NCBI GenBank assembly: GCA_039545275.1
Contig: BCHS01000001.1
Span: 1,876,853 to 1,940,852 of the forward strand
Source: Pseudomicrostroma phylloplanum
Lineage: Eukaryota; Basidiomycota; Exobasidiomycetes; Microstromatales
Length of the DNA stretch: 64,000 bases
Direction of reading: 5' to 3'
Shown one piece after another: positions 1-11,476 of the stretch; position 1 is the first letter of the stretch; every line of letters starts with the position of its first letter. Under the pieces are notes generated by a model that saw nothing but the letters and a program-made list of their open reading frames with translations, searched no databases and was not told where the DNA came from. Both the position numbers and the translations under genes were made by a program.

Positions 1-405
1 GAAAGATGGGGATGGTACCATTTTCCTCCCCATCTTATACCCTTTCCGCCTACCTGTCCATCGTCCGCTCATCGATACTCATTCCGGGGACGATGGTGAT
101 GAGATGAGGACAGGATCGACTCCTCTACGCGGGGGTGTGATTGCATTACCGTCCGTGCCCGGGGCAAGAGCAATAGACGAGGTTCTGACACTGCAGCCAA
201 GGCGGCACTTCGCCCCTTGACGATCTCTGGCGCGTGTGAGGCTTTGCTGTGTGTCACTGTCTAGTCCATTTGCTCTTGCATAGGGTGATGAGGGCCCGAG
301 TGGTGCGGCTCCCCCTGTGCGTCCGTCGCTCAGCAATTACGTCCCTCGTTGCTTGCGGTCCTCTGTTTGTACCTGAGGCCTCGCTCCAGGGCAAAGCGCA
401 AACGA
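1..405. other. Left edge, no gene seen
   Basis: The open frames here are short, overlap on both strands and show no recognisable domain. A gene whose body lies left of the window could contribute untranslated sequence. Nothing specific can be supported. Confidence 0.5.
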
Positions 406-735
406 TCAGCCTTCGATGGCCGCCTTAGAGGGGCTGCAGACAGGGGCAGGTGCCACACAAGTCGGAGCGGAAGGCTCTGAAAGCGCCCACCCATGCACGC
501 GACACAGCGCCTACAGGGATCGTTCAGCCTCCTGCTCACCAGCTACTTGGTGCTCGGGCGAAGAAGCAGATGGAGTGCGAGACTGAGCACACTGCATGAC
601 ATTTCCATCTAGAGTTGCGTGTGCCAGTGTCTGATCGATGAACAAGTCAAGGCGGACGCAATGGTCAAGGAGCTCAGTAGGGGACGCCAAAACCAGCGTC
701 AACATCAATGCTGCGAGAAGCTTGAACGTCGTCAT
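406..735 (-). CDS. Possible small secreted protein, 88 aa
   Basis: The model has two exons, complement(406..476, 540..735), with a 63-bp intron (donor GTGAGC, acceptor TTTCAG) and gives 88 residues. The first 18 residues, MTTFKLLAALMLTLVLAS, look like a classical signal peptide: a basic residue, a hydrophobic core, then a small-residue cleavage site. The mature part would be about 70 residues with four cysteines and a Pro/Ser/Ala-rich tail. No family is recognised. Small cysteine-containing secreted proteins in plant-associated fungi are often effectors, but that role is inference. Without splicing the frame would end soon after the donor. The gene lies upstream of eL43 on the same strand side. 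The signal peptide is the only strong argument; the second exon is less certain. Confidence 0.4.
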
Positions 736-1003
736 CCGTCCTCAATGCCTTCTCAGATCGTCAAACGCCGCTAATGCTCCGTGTCTCTGCTCAGCCCATC
801 TCGCCTGCAAGTGCCTGTGTAATGTGATGATGATTGACGATGACAAGAAGACTCCCGCCTTGTAGACGCTGAGCCCCTCTCCAATCTTCAACAGAATTGG
901 GTGTGAGAGTAGGAAGAATACAAGTGAAGGAAGAGAGACCGGTCAAATGCTAGGATGACGGAGCCAGAAGTTTTGATTCGCTTTGTCAGGTGACAAGACG
1001 AGT

Positions 1004-1986
1004 TTAGGCCTCGGTCACCTCACGCAGACGACGGATGGTCCTGAATAAGTTATGTGGAAAGGGAATGCAATGTGAGCACCACGCATCCTTAGCACGGTAA
1101 GGCAGCTCGTTTCTCTATACTCACGATCGGACGGTAGCAGCGGCAGTGGTCGACAGAGCCCAAGCACCACCAGCAATGACCTTCTTGCACGACTTGCACT
1201 CCCAGATACCAACGTTTGTTCGCTTCACCGAGTCCTTACCACAGAAGGTGCAGGTGTACTTGGAGTGCTGAGAGATTTCGATCTTCTTGACCGATCGTCG
1301 CAGCGACGAACCTATCAGAGGGGAGGACGAGAGACGGCAGGTGAGCCGCCTGTCCTTCTCAGTGCTGCATGTCTGCCACGTCCCCATCTGTCCCCCTCTC
1401 TCTAATCGTCTTTCCTTGGGCAGCTATGACATCTTGCTGATGACTCCAGGCTGCTGTCCTCATGCGGTTGCATTGCTCTACAGCATGCCTGTCCTCTGCC
1501 TCTATATGCAGTCTCCTAGTTGACCTCTCTGTCACACCACTTCGAGGTTTCCCCTCTACCTGCTGACCCCATTACATCGCTACGCCGTACCCCTCTGTCC
1601 TCTCAAGCAGCCCTTCGCTAACACTGTTGTCCACAGTCTTTGCTGCCCATTGTTGCCTTTATGCCTTCAGACCTCCTTGCCTGATTCTGAAGAGTGCTAC
1701 TCACCGTATCGGGTTCCGTACTTTCCGGTGATTCCGACCTTCTGTGTGCGCTTCGACTGTTACACCAAACCAACAACGTAGCATCAAAGTACCGGTAGAG
1801 ATGGCGAAGAAGAGGGCGCGCAGCAGCGGTAGGTATGATGAGGTAGGAGGAGCGGCAGAGCGAGAGAGAGTAGGCCAAAGGGAACCACGTTGAAGGAGAA
1901 GCGGGGACGATGGGGAAAAGAGACAGAGTGATATGGTCAGCTGTGAAATCGAGCATTCTGTATCCCTACCGTTGCCTACGTACCAT
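1004..1986 (-). CDS. RPL43: 60S ribosomal protein eL43 (L37a)
   Basis: This is a structural zinc-binding protein of the large ribosomal subunit. The model has four exons, complement(1004..1040, 1125..1311, 1705..1756, 1984..1986), and gives 92 residues, the normal length of the family. The product begins [19 protein letters not shown] and contains [13 protein letters not shown]. It has the zinc ribbon CTFCG...WECKSCKK and ends [12 protein letters not shown], all diagnostic of eL43. The first coding exon is only the ATG codon, followed at once by donor GTACGT. The 5'-most intron is 227 bp and the third-to-second is 393 bp, much longer than the 84-bp last one. Long early introns are common in fungal ribosomal protein genes. 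It is transcribed away from RPL15, 379 bp upstream. Confidence 0.93.
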
Positions 1987-2365
1987 GTTTGTATGAGTAT
2001 GGGTGGTGAGGTGAGGTTGAGGTGAGGCGTAGGGTGAGGATGCGAATTTCCGAGAAGGAGAGCGGGCGGGCGGGGGGAGAGGCGCCTGGCTGCCTGTCGC
2101 CTGGGATTCCTCTGCGGTGGGCGGACCCGCACCGCGCACTGCACGCAGACCGCCGCCTCGCTCGCCCGCCGCCGCCCAGCCAGGAGCGAATTTGGGCCAA
2201 AGTGCAAGGCCGGGGCGAGAAGCTCACTCGTCCTTCTTCCCTCACACATCGTCCCCCACCACAAGCAACGTAAGTATCATCAGACAACCCCAAAGCTCTC
2301 ATCACCGTCATCCCAAACATCATCATAGTCTTACACGCCGTCTTTTCATTCGTCTTTGCAGAACC
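1987..2365. promoter_or_regulatory. Shared divergent promoter of RPL43 and RPL15
   Basis: The interval separates two start codons that face away from each other. It is very GC-rich between about 2060 and 2230. On the plus side a good donor (GTAAGT at 2270) and an acceptor (TTTGCAG ending at 2361) define a 92-bp intron in the RPL15 5' leader, just before its ATG. Coordinated expression of the two ribosomal genes from this segment is inferred from the layout. No specific factor site was assigned. Confidence 0.7.
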
Positions 2366-3196
2366 ATGGGTGCCTACAAGTATATTCAGGAGCTGCACAC
2401 CAAGAAGCAGTCGGATGTCCTCCGATTCCTTATGCGAGTCAGGTGAGCATCTTCAGAACAGCAAAGCTGTCAAGGAGGGATCAGGAAAGGAAGGGAGGGG
2501 ACGCATCAGAACAGAGCAGAGTAGATGAGAAGCAGAAGGGCAGGCAAGGACGAGACATGGGAGAACTCGGAAGGAGCTGGAATGATGGGCGAGGGCATGG
2601 TCAGGCAGCAGGAAGAAGGGTCGTGGAGTCTGCATTCCCAGACAGATAAACGGCCAGCGAGGCTGTCTGGTTTGCATGCGAAGCAGGTCACGACGCTTGG
2701 ATCGTAGAGATCCAAAGGGTCACTTGAGAAAGGGCAGGGCGTGAATTAGGGCAAAGATACGGTTGCATGACACGATGCTGTGGACAATTTCTGACCTCCT
2801 GCCCTGTCATACCGTCCATCTCTTCCCTTCAGGTGCTGGGAGTACCGTCAGCTCAACGTGATTCACCGAGCTTCCCGACCTTCTCGCCCGGACAAGGCTC
2901 GTCGCCTGGGCTACAGGGCCAAGCAGGGCTTCGTCATCTACCGTATCCGTGTCCGCCGTGGTAACCGCAAGAAGCCGGTGCCAAAGGGAGCCACCTACGG
3001 TAAGCCCGTCAACCAGGGTGTGAACCACCTCAAGTACCAGCGATCTCTCCGAGCCACCGCCGAGGAGCGAGTGGGTCGAAAGGCCGCCAACTTGCGAGTG
3101 CTCAACTCCTACTGGATCAACCAGGACGGTGTTTACAAGTACTTCGAGGTCATCTGCGTCGACCCCCAGCACAAGGCCATCCGCCGTGATGCCAGG

Positions 3197-3231
<35 letters not shown>

Positions 3232-3367
3232 TGAGGCCCGTGGTCTCACCGCTACCGGCAAGAAGTCGCGAGGACAAGGAAAGGGTCACCGTTTCAACCA
3301 CACCCAGGGTGGAAAGAACAAGTCGATCCGTCGCAGGGACACTCTCCAGCTCACACGATACCGATGA
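2366..3367 (+). CDS. RPL15: 60S ribosomal protein eL15
   Basis: This is a large-subunit ribosomal protein that lies deep in the rRNA core. The exons are 2366..2442 and 2833..3367, giving 203 residues, the usual eL15 length. The product starts [20 protein letters not shown] and continues over the splice as [19 protein letters not shown], followed by family blocks such as [29 protein letters not shown] and [16 protein letters not shown] sequence, ending TLQLTRYR. The 390-bp intron directly after the first 25 codons is long for this window. A second intron sits in the 5' leader (2270-2361). It is head to head with RPL43. Confidence 0.96.
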
Positions 3368-4207
3368 GCATTGGGAAGAGCACAGTCTCTGCCTCTCTCC
3401 CCCTTTCCCCTCCCCACTCTCTCCCTCTCTTCGGTCGTGGCTATCCTCCCCCCCTTTTCCCCCTCTTGCGTTCCTGTTCATCTCACGTGTACTACTCTCA
3501 CTTTTTCAGTGGTTCAGCGCGAACCTCAGAATTTGAAGCAGCCTCGCTCTTCACCAGCACTGTTGCCCGTTATGAATGCGTGTGGGTGTGCTTTCACTCT
3601 TCGATAGGCACAGCGGCACGCGTGTTTCTTCTTTCGTCGGTCTCGGGCCCTGCACCAGCGGACAGCGCTACTGACGACCCATCTCACTCCTGCACTCTGG
3701 CAGAGGCAAGGCCGAACGTAAGGTATCTTGCGCACAGGAGATGGTCGGAAGCTCAGGCTCGAGCTCAGGCTTGGGGTTGGGGTTGGGGTTGGGCTGGCCG
3801 GGGGAGCTGAAGCTCTGCCACAGGGTTACAACAGACCAGACCGTATACCGCGAGTCCTCATGCCGGAGGATCGAGGAGCGACGAGCGATGAGGGACGTGC
3901 AAAGGAGCGTAAATTTTCGTACCGTAAGAGGAGGAGTGTGTCATTGACAATATGAGTGGGTTCGGGGTAGGCAGGGGGAATAATAAATGAAGTAGTACAA
4001 GGAGTACCGATCGTGAGAAGGGGGAATTGATATGAGAGAGAGAGAGGGGGGAGAAAAAGTCTTTAGTGACAAGTTCGTGGGTATGTAAAGGGATGCACGG
4101 CGCAGAATTGGGGAAAAGGGTTTGAAGGAATGAAAGGCTGTGACGAGATTTCGAGTTTTGGAAAGATGGCACATCCAGTGGAATGGCCGGCCCGAAAGTT
4201 TCGTCGA
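3368..4207. other. Convergent 3' region of RPL15 and the RasGEF gene
   Basis: Pyrimidine-rich sequence follows RPL15 (3390-3480), then comes the G-rich hexamer run at 3771-3793. No coding frame with family support is visible on either strand. The interval should hold the 3' ends and polyadenylation sites of the two convergent genes. Confidence 0.5.
3771..3793 (+). repeat. Short TTGGGG tandem repeat
   Basis: The hexamer TTGGGG occurs three times in tandem plus a partial fourth unit. Four G runs in 23 bases could form a G-quadruplex. It is too short and in the wrong setting (between two ordinary genes) to be a telomere, and the usual fungal telomere unit is TTAGGG. Confidence 0.8.
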
Positions 4208-7200
4208 CTAGGAATTGTTGAGCATCTTGAGAATCTTTGAGCCTGCCGTCGTCGATCCCGATCCTTGTCGAGGCTCGACGGTGAGGGAGCGCTGGTAGAG
4301 GGCGTCTTCGTCCATGACTGGGACATGCATGATCAGTCGCTCCACAGCGGAATTGGCTCGACCTGCAGAGTCCTCACGTTGACATCGCACAATGGCCATG
4401 ACGGCTTCGTCCATCAGGCTGAACTTTCTCCAGTGCACCATGTCATCGGAAGCTCGCTTGGAAGGGTTGCCATCCGACATCGAGAGGATGTCTTGCAGAT
4501 GAACGCCCAGGTATGGGATTGTCCTGCCGTCAGAATTCTCTAGCGCAAGGCGATACGCTGCGAAGGAGCGGTCGCTGCTCATCAATCTGGTCAAGCTCTG
4601 GTAGACTTTACTGACCGTCTTGCCGGCCATAGCCTCTCGGGTTGACCGCAAACGGTGGATCGACGCATTGTTCAGTCCAGCAAGGAGCGCTTGCAGTGTA
4701 TTGTAGTTGTTGCTGTGCCGCAGAATGGATGCAATGTTCATGAACTTTTCCAGCATCTTCGCCCTGCTCTTGACCTTTTGCTGCACCAGGATCATCGAAC
4801 AGACCCAGAAGGAGATGTAGTTGAAATGGATGATCGATCGGGCCACTGGTCCTTCGTTTCCGCGTACGATCCTGGGAACGAGAATGTGTCGCAACAGGTC
4901 GCGAGGACTGATGGCAATGAACAGTTCCCACTCTAGCCGTGTGAGCTCCGCAGCGATAGTATGGTCATCTGTGTTCTCCAGGGTTTGTGAGACACTCCTG
5001 AGGGAAAGCTTTTGTTGATGGGCGTCCATGCTGAGCCCCATGCTTCCGTCGCTGCGCACACTATCCGTGATGCTAGGAGCGATACCAGCCAAGGTGGCAG
5101 ACGAATGCCCTCGAGGCGAGCCCTCTCCATTTGCACCAGAAAAGCTCGTCGCATCGGAAGCGCTTCGGGCTCGATTGGCGTCACCGCTAACCAGGGCGGC
5201 CAGTTGGGAAGGTGGTGCTGGCCCGGAGAGAGCCGCATCGGACCGAGCACTTGCATTGGATCGAGCCTCTGAAATGTCAGAGTCCGAACGCTCACGAGAA
5301 GGTCCTCGCAACATACTGGTCGGGAAGTCGGACTTTTCCGTGGACATGGCAGGTTTGACAGGAGAGGCGTCTGCTGCAATGGCCTTGGGGCGGGAACTGT
5401 CCTGATCCTTGCTCCAAGCTGCGTCGAGATCCGGTGCGTCCTTTGCGTCATCGATGTACGGGCGGAGGAGTGTAGCAGTGTGCGTGGTAGATGGATGCTG
5501 GCACAAGCGTTCGAAGAAAGAGCAGAGCAGAGGATACGTCTCAGACCCGGAGAGGTCGCCAGGGTAGTCTTGGACCCAGTCACCCAGCATCTTTGTCAAC
5601 TGCATCAGTGCGAAGCGAATGATGCTTCCATCTTGTTGCTCCGCTGATGCCAATGTCTCGAAACGAGATGTTAGCTCATTGAGCAGCTTGATAGGTCGCA
5701 CGAAGCCTCGGTAGAAGACCATGAACATGAGCACGAATCGTGGATCTGAGCTCACACGGGAGAAGTTTGCCATCAGCTAACTGAACAGATACTCTGAGTT
5801 GTGCGTCTCCCGCTCTGATCATTTACTCACCATTACCTGATACTGCTGCGAAGAACAGCTTGTCCCACAGCTCTTCGAGCGTTACGTAGCCACCAGCCGA
5901 TTTGATCTGCTGAAGCCTGACATTACCTCGCACGAAAGCATCTTCCTCGGACTGTTCACCTCCGATGCTAGATGGCACATCAGAATTGTCGCTTGCTCCA
6001 CGCGATGAGACCCCACCAGGAATCGCTCCCATCGGTCCGACAGCCGCGCTCGGTCGTCGAGGCAGCTGGCCGGATGCACCTGTCAGAGACAGCCGCCGGT
6101 CCCTGGAAGATGAAGAGGCGCCACTGTCCCAACCGGATGCAGGAGGGGATCCCTGAGCGCTGGGAGTCAAGGCATCTTCGACTTCAGAGCCAGATCGATT
6201 AGGAGAAATCGAGCGCGTCCTTCCAAAGTAGTTTTGATCACCTTCACTGGCTCGATGACCGGGGACCGGAGAGGGTGGGTTCGAGTCAGACGCAGAATCC
6301 GGGGCAGGCGATGCTACGATTGGTCCGGTCGTCGTTGGCCCTCGGCCCTTGCGCTGACGAGCAGCCCTAGACTTGGCAACCTCCTTGACAAGATACGAAA
6401 AGCAGTCGCGCATCCTCTTCTTGCCTTCATCGCTGCGCGCTGTACACTCTGCAAGACCAACGCTGTGCACCCCCGCTAGGTCGCTTGCTTCGTATGGATC
6501 GATGTGCTTGGGATACAAGTCAGACTTGCAGGCTAGCATGACGATGCTCAATTGGGTTCTCGCAAAGTTTTGGAGGAGACTCGACATACCACGAAAGCTA
6601 CTCTTGTCAGCTGCATCATAGCAGAGTACCACTGCATCCATGTGAGGTAGATAAGGCGGCCAGGCAAAGACGCTGTCGACACCCTCGCTGTCCAGGTTGC
6701 CCTCGAAATTGTTTGTCCTCTGCGTGAGGAGTACGGAAGTATCGATCTCTAAGACCTCGATTGACCTCTGTTCTTGGTTTACGACGCAAAGAGTGGAGTG
6801 GGATGTGACCTTTTCTGATAGCACTTGAGGTCTACTCAAGCCGAACTGCTTCAGCCCCTTCCTCACCACCGTGGACTTTCCGCAGCCTTTGTGGCCGATG
6901 ACGGCAATTACGAAGCTAGCATGACTCCTAGGCGGATGCTGTACTTGCTGCAAAAGTACACTAGCTGTGCTACCGCTCCGACTTCTACCTGTTGGCATAC
7001 TTGCTGATGTCATGACAGGAGGTGCCAGAGTCTGTGGAGCGCTGCCGACAGCCGCACCATCGCTGATCGTAGAAGCAGCACCTCCTCCTCTAGCTTCTCT
7101 ATCCACTGCTGAGCCATTAGCATGCGACGCCCGCCTCAGGTGAGGAGCGGCGTCCCTCTGTTCAGCTGCCGTTGCTGCTACTGTTGCTGCACCACTGATA

Positions 7201-8981
7201 TCGCCGACTGGCGTAGCAGATGATGTCGATGCCAGGTTCAGTTCAGTAGGTAGACTGTTGGACGCCGCAAGACTACCGTCCGGGTTATCGTTGTTATCGT
7301 CTTGAGCCAGTGACGATGTAGCTGGCACCTCCGCTTCCGGCACCACTTCACGGGACAGCCCAGAGCGTGGACCCGGATGTTGGTTGTAGAGTCGACCGAC
7401 GAAGGGAGCATAACGCCCACTCGCTGGCACAGCTCCCACTGTATAACCTCTGGCTCTCCCACGGATTGGCGCAATCTGGACAGATGAGCTAGGGGAAGAC
7501 ACAACGGGTACTGGAGACGTGACCGAGTGAAGGAGAGGAGGCAGTGCCATCGATGTCGAAGCCAGAGACCTCCGGCGTTGACTGACAAGCGAGGTAGGCT
7601 CCTCAGCTCGGCTGACGCTAGACGATGTGGCAGTACCCGAAAAGGACGACGCGAAGCTTGATTCATCTACCGTAGAAGAAGGTGAGGCAGGCTCGGAGCC
7701 TACCGCACTCTTGTAGACCGGTGTTTGTGGCATTTGTCCATCTGGGAGCGACTTTGCTGGCGGCAGGTCCTCGATACCGGAAGGGTCGAGGGTCTGTAGT
7801 GCGGGAGCAGCTGACAAGGGATCGGTAGAGGGGAAGAAGGAAGGTGCAGAAAGAGCTCCCGAGGGTGACCCTGGAAGCCAGCTCGAGCTCGACATGGACA
7901 TTGGGCTGTCCAAGGTCCGCGGACCTCCTGACGTGGTCGCAGATTTGGCGTCTTGGTGCGTGCTAGCAAGGGCAAAGCCATCTTGTTGGAGAGTGCTGGA
8001 CGAAGGGTGGTCTGCCACACCATTCGTGACATCTCGACGTGCCTCGGTGCCTGACCAGTCCACTGGGCGAGCTCCCTGCTGAAAGACATTGACTGATGCC
8101 AAAGCCGCTGCCGTGGGTGAAATCTTCGCAGCGTCGGTGTCATTCAAAGCTTTCACGAGGCCCCCCTTGCTTCTCCTTTTGGACCTCCTGGCTTCCATGC
8201 TACCTTTGCCATCTGCTTCCCCTTCATGATCTTGGTCATGCTCATCATCACCGGCGTCATTGTCATCGTCAAGGTCGTCATCAGCAGCATCATAAAAAGA
8301 CTGATCCTCACCGCTGTCTCCAGAGGCCAATCGCCTGAGTGGTGTGTGGGAGAGCGTCGTCGCCATAGAGATGCTGCCTGACTGCCGCCTGGGAGGGGAG
8401 CCCTGCAGGCTGCGACTGGAGCGAGCGCCTACCGATGCCCTCTTTGTTGATGAGGACGTGCCAATTCCAAGATCTCGCAGGCTGGAGGTCATATGCTCTA
8501 ATCCACCATCATATGGGCGTGTGCCACCAGCGTCCGGATCATCCGAATCGCTCGACCAGGGCGCTGACATTTGTGACGCATCTTGGGTATTTGACGACCT
8601 TTCGCCTTGACCAAGGCTTCGTATCCAGGGTTTGGGCTCGCCCTCGCATTGCGCCTTCATTGCAGCGTTCGCTTCTGTGCCGCGTTGGTCATCGTAGTCG
8701 GAGAAAGGTGGGACATCCTGGTTTGCCTCTGGCACGCCTGTCAGGGGCGACGCGTCGGTACCCTCTTGCCTCTGCCAGAAGGCAAGGGCGGAGGTCCGCC
8801 GTCTGATCTTTGGGGATGCATTGCGAGAGGAAGAGGAGGAGGACAAGGGTGAATTCTGGGAGTCGCTCCGGACCATTGAAGCGACAGATGAAGAGGAGGG
8901 CGAGAGGTTCTGGCCCTGATTCTCCTCCTCGAACTTGGCCATTGCCCCAGTGCCTGATCCGCCTCGGCCGGGGGCAGACAT
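4208..8981 (-). CDS. Ras guanine nucleotide exchange factor with an internal P-loop GTPase-like domain
   Basis: The product is predicted to load Ras-family GTPases with GTP. Exons are complement(4208..5745, 5831..8981), with an 85-bp intron, giving 1562 residues. The junction restores the RasGEF_N motif (LWDKLFFAAVSGND then PRFVLMFMVFYRGF). Residues 1-680 are Ser-rich and disordered. Residues about 690-850 form a Ras-like domain with P-loop GHKGCGKST (about 694) and a CKSD motif (about 816), but no clear DxxG. RasGEF_N spans about 1030-1125 and the catalytic RasGEF domain about 1305-1540 (LTRLEWELFIAISPRDLL, then MNIASILRHSNNYNTLQALL). MSAPGRG was chosen as start because the open frame upstream has no supporting start and is promoter-like. 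Basidiomycete Cdc25-like factors (for example smut Sql2) are plausible relatives, which is inference. Confidence 0.9.
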
Positions 8982-11476
8982 GGTGGGCTGCTTGGGCACT
9001 GCCGACGGGGCTGAAAGGTCACTCTGCCTGGGGTCAGAGCCCTTGAGTGCTGCTGAAGTCGAGTGGGGCCAAGGGTTGGAGACTGCGTCAAGACGAGCGG
9101 CCAGGGTATAAAGAAGATGAGGTCGAGTGTGAGTGTATGCGACCGATGGCAGGCAGTGGTGGTGGTGGTCAAGGGTGGAGAGGGGGAGGGGAAGGGCTGG
9201 TGGTGGGCCTGGCTGGCTGGTGGTGGTGAACAAGTGAAGCTTGGAAGCGTGGCGCGGGAGTGGGGCCGAGCGCGCCAGGCTGGGTTGGCGGTGTGTTGAT
9301 TCGTGTGTGCGATTCGTGTGTGCAGCATCAGGCAGCCCGAGACAATCGGCCAGCCGCACACACGCACCTCCATTCCTCTGCGACAAGGCCGCCTGCCTGG
9401 CTGATCTAAGAGGTCAGTCGTGCCAGACCAGGTCAGACGTGCGTGTCTCTACCTCCCATGTCTGCCTCGATGCGCCATCGCTGAAAGCATGTCCTAGGTC
9501 AGTCACATCAGAGATCACTCTTGAGCTTGACATCAGCTTCATTCGCACCCCTCATCACATTTACACGCGCGGGGCGCGGCAGGGCGGGGAGGTGGCAGGC
9601 GCCAGGCGCAGCTCAAGTCTCACCCTCGTGGGAATTACTCTAGCAACCTTGGAGCTCAGCTAGGCGCACAATTCGGTCTCTGTGTGCGTGTGTGTGTGTG
9701 TGTTTGCCTGTGCACTCAGCCCAGTATGCGAACACTTGTAGTATCTCGGAGAACGCGGAGGCCACTGCATCTGCATCAAGAGCTTCAGTCAGCTGCAACG
9801 ACAGGCAGATCACCAAGGCAAGGCATACGTCGGTGAGGTTACCCCGGCGAAGCGAGGAGGCGGCAAGCGAGGGGGGGAAGGGGAGAGGAAGGGGCGCGGA
9901 CATGCGAGAAGCGAGCGAAGGCGCTGCGACATTGAGCCAACCGAGGTGCTTTCACGTCTGCCATCTCAGAATCACAGCCGCTGCGACTGATCAGGACGTT
10001 GCATTGCCAAGGCATCCTCCACGTGTTGAAGGATTCAGCTTGTCCAAAATACTTGCAGCAGCAGAATGATGAGGCCTTGGTAGCCCCGCTGCAGGCCTAC
10101 CCGTACAAGAATATCACGCCAATGCTCCCCACCTCACCCTTCCGGTCCGCCCGCTAAACTCCCGACCATCGCTTGCTTCAGCTGCAAGATGCAGCAGAGT
10201 CAACGCCTGGCCCGCGGATCCTCCGTTTTTCCAGCCTAGGCGGGCAACGGCCCTATGACCCGATGGTCGGCCCGGAGGAGAGGTCGAGTGAGTTGGTTAT
10301 TGGGTCAGATTGGCAATCCGCCCAGATGAGACACCCGATCGATTCCAAGTGGCTGTTAGTGCCGCCCTCGCCGCCTGCCTCTCGTTGCCGCGCGAGGCTG
10401 GCCCGCGAGAATTGAGCGGCACACAGCGTCCGGAGTCTCAGCTGGATTGTGTTGTCGGACGTTCGGCCAACAGTATCGGTCGGTGTATATTCAGGAAGGT
10501 CATGAGAGCAACTTTCGGCATGCTCAAATCTGCGGGCCAGCCCTACTTGTCTCCGTTCTTGCCTGAGGCTGCTCGACGTTGCCGCATCGCAGAGGAGAGC
10601 AAGATGTGGCAATGGAGGGCACACCGTCGGGATGCAGGCGCCGAGGTAGCCTCATCGCTGGGCCGCGGAAGCGAGGACAGACGGCGGCGGCGGCGGAGCT
10701 TCACCGGCCACTCGTCGACGGACAGACGGTCAGATGTGGCTAGGCAAGGCCAGACGCCCCCGCCATCGAGGTACTCGGCCTGGATCCCAGTCCCACACTC
10801 CTCACCCCCCAGCCGCCCCTCCCTCCAATTCAACTCCCGTGAGAGTCAGTGTCCAGCCTTTCTTCTTACACACACACACACACTCTCTACTTCTCTTCGG
10901 CATCGCCTCCTTGTTCCAGTTCCTCCTCCTCTGCTGCCTGCTCGGCCCGAGCGGAGAAATCGGCGTCCTTCGTTGCACCCGATCGATCCATCGATCCGCC
11001 CTCGCACTCCAACCCCGGAGCGACTAGGTCGCCAAGGGATAGCAACTTCCGGAATTCCAGCCAAGCTTTGCTTCCTCCCGGGGAGTCAAAGAGGGGCGTG
11101 AATCTCGGCCACAAGAAATCTTGATAGAAGAGATCGGCCGGGAGCCTGGCTGCAAGAGGCGCAGCCAAGGAAACGAACGCAGCCTTTGCTGTGGTACCGC
11201 TCCCCCTCAAGAGGACTCCCCGCCAAGCGCAGAGACTGCAGATCCCTCTTGCCCTAACAGAGAGCATTCATGGGGGCGCCAAATAGCGGATACATCAGCC
11301 ACATCTCTTCATCGTAGGCACACCTCGCCAAAGCCTCCATCTCTCATCTGCGTCTCCTTGCGATCAAATCCTCGGCATCCAGCAGTGCCACTCTGGCACA
11401 TTAGTCGGTGACCACCGCCTCCCTCTCCCATAAGAGCTTAAAACAATCTGCGACTCTTCCAGGGTCGATTGTTGCC
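8982..11476. promoter_or_regulatory. Long divergent intergenic region between RasGEF and GATA genes
   Basis: About 2.5 kb lies between two start codons that point away from each other. It holds a (GT)n run at about 9683-9706 and an (AC)n run near 10868-10882, plus pyrimidine-rich stretches typical of 5' leaders. Several open frames up to 263 codons exist on the plus strand (10310-11101), but they are Arg/Pro/Ser-rich, overlap frames on the other strand and show no domain. I read the whole interval as regulatory and leader sequence. Confidence 0.55.

Noticed and set aside
3771..3793. TTGGGG repeats as a telomere or internal telomere scar
   Set aside because: Only about four units, flanked by ordinary genes, and the unit is not the usual fungal TTAGGG.
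10310..11101. 263-codon plus-strand open frame
   Set aside because: Arg/Pro/Ser-rich, includes the translated AC microsatellite, overlaps frames on the other strand, has no domain and sits where the GATA gene leader is expected.
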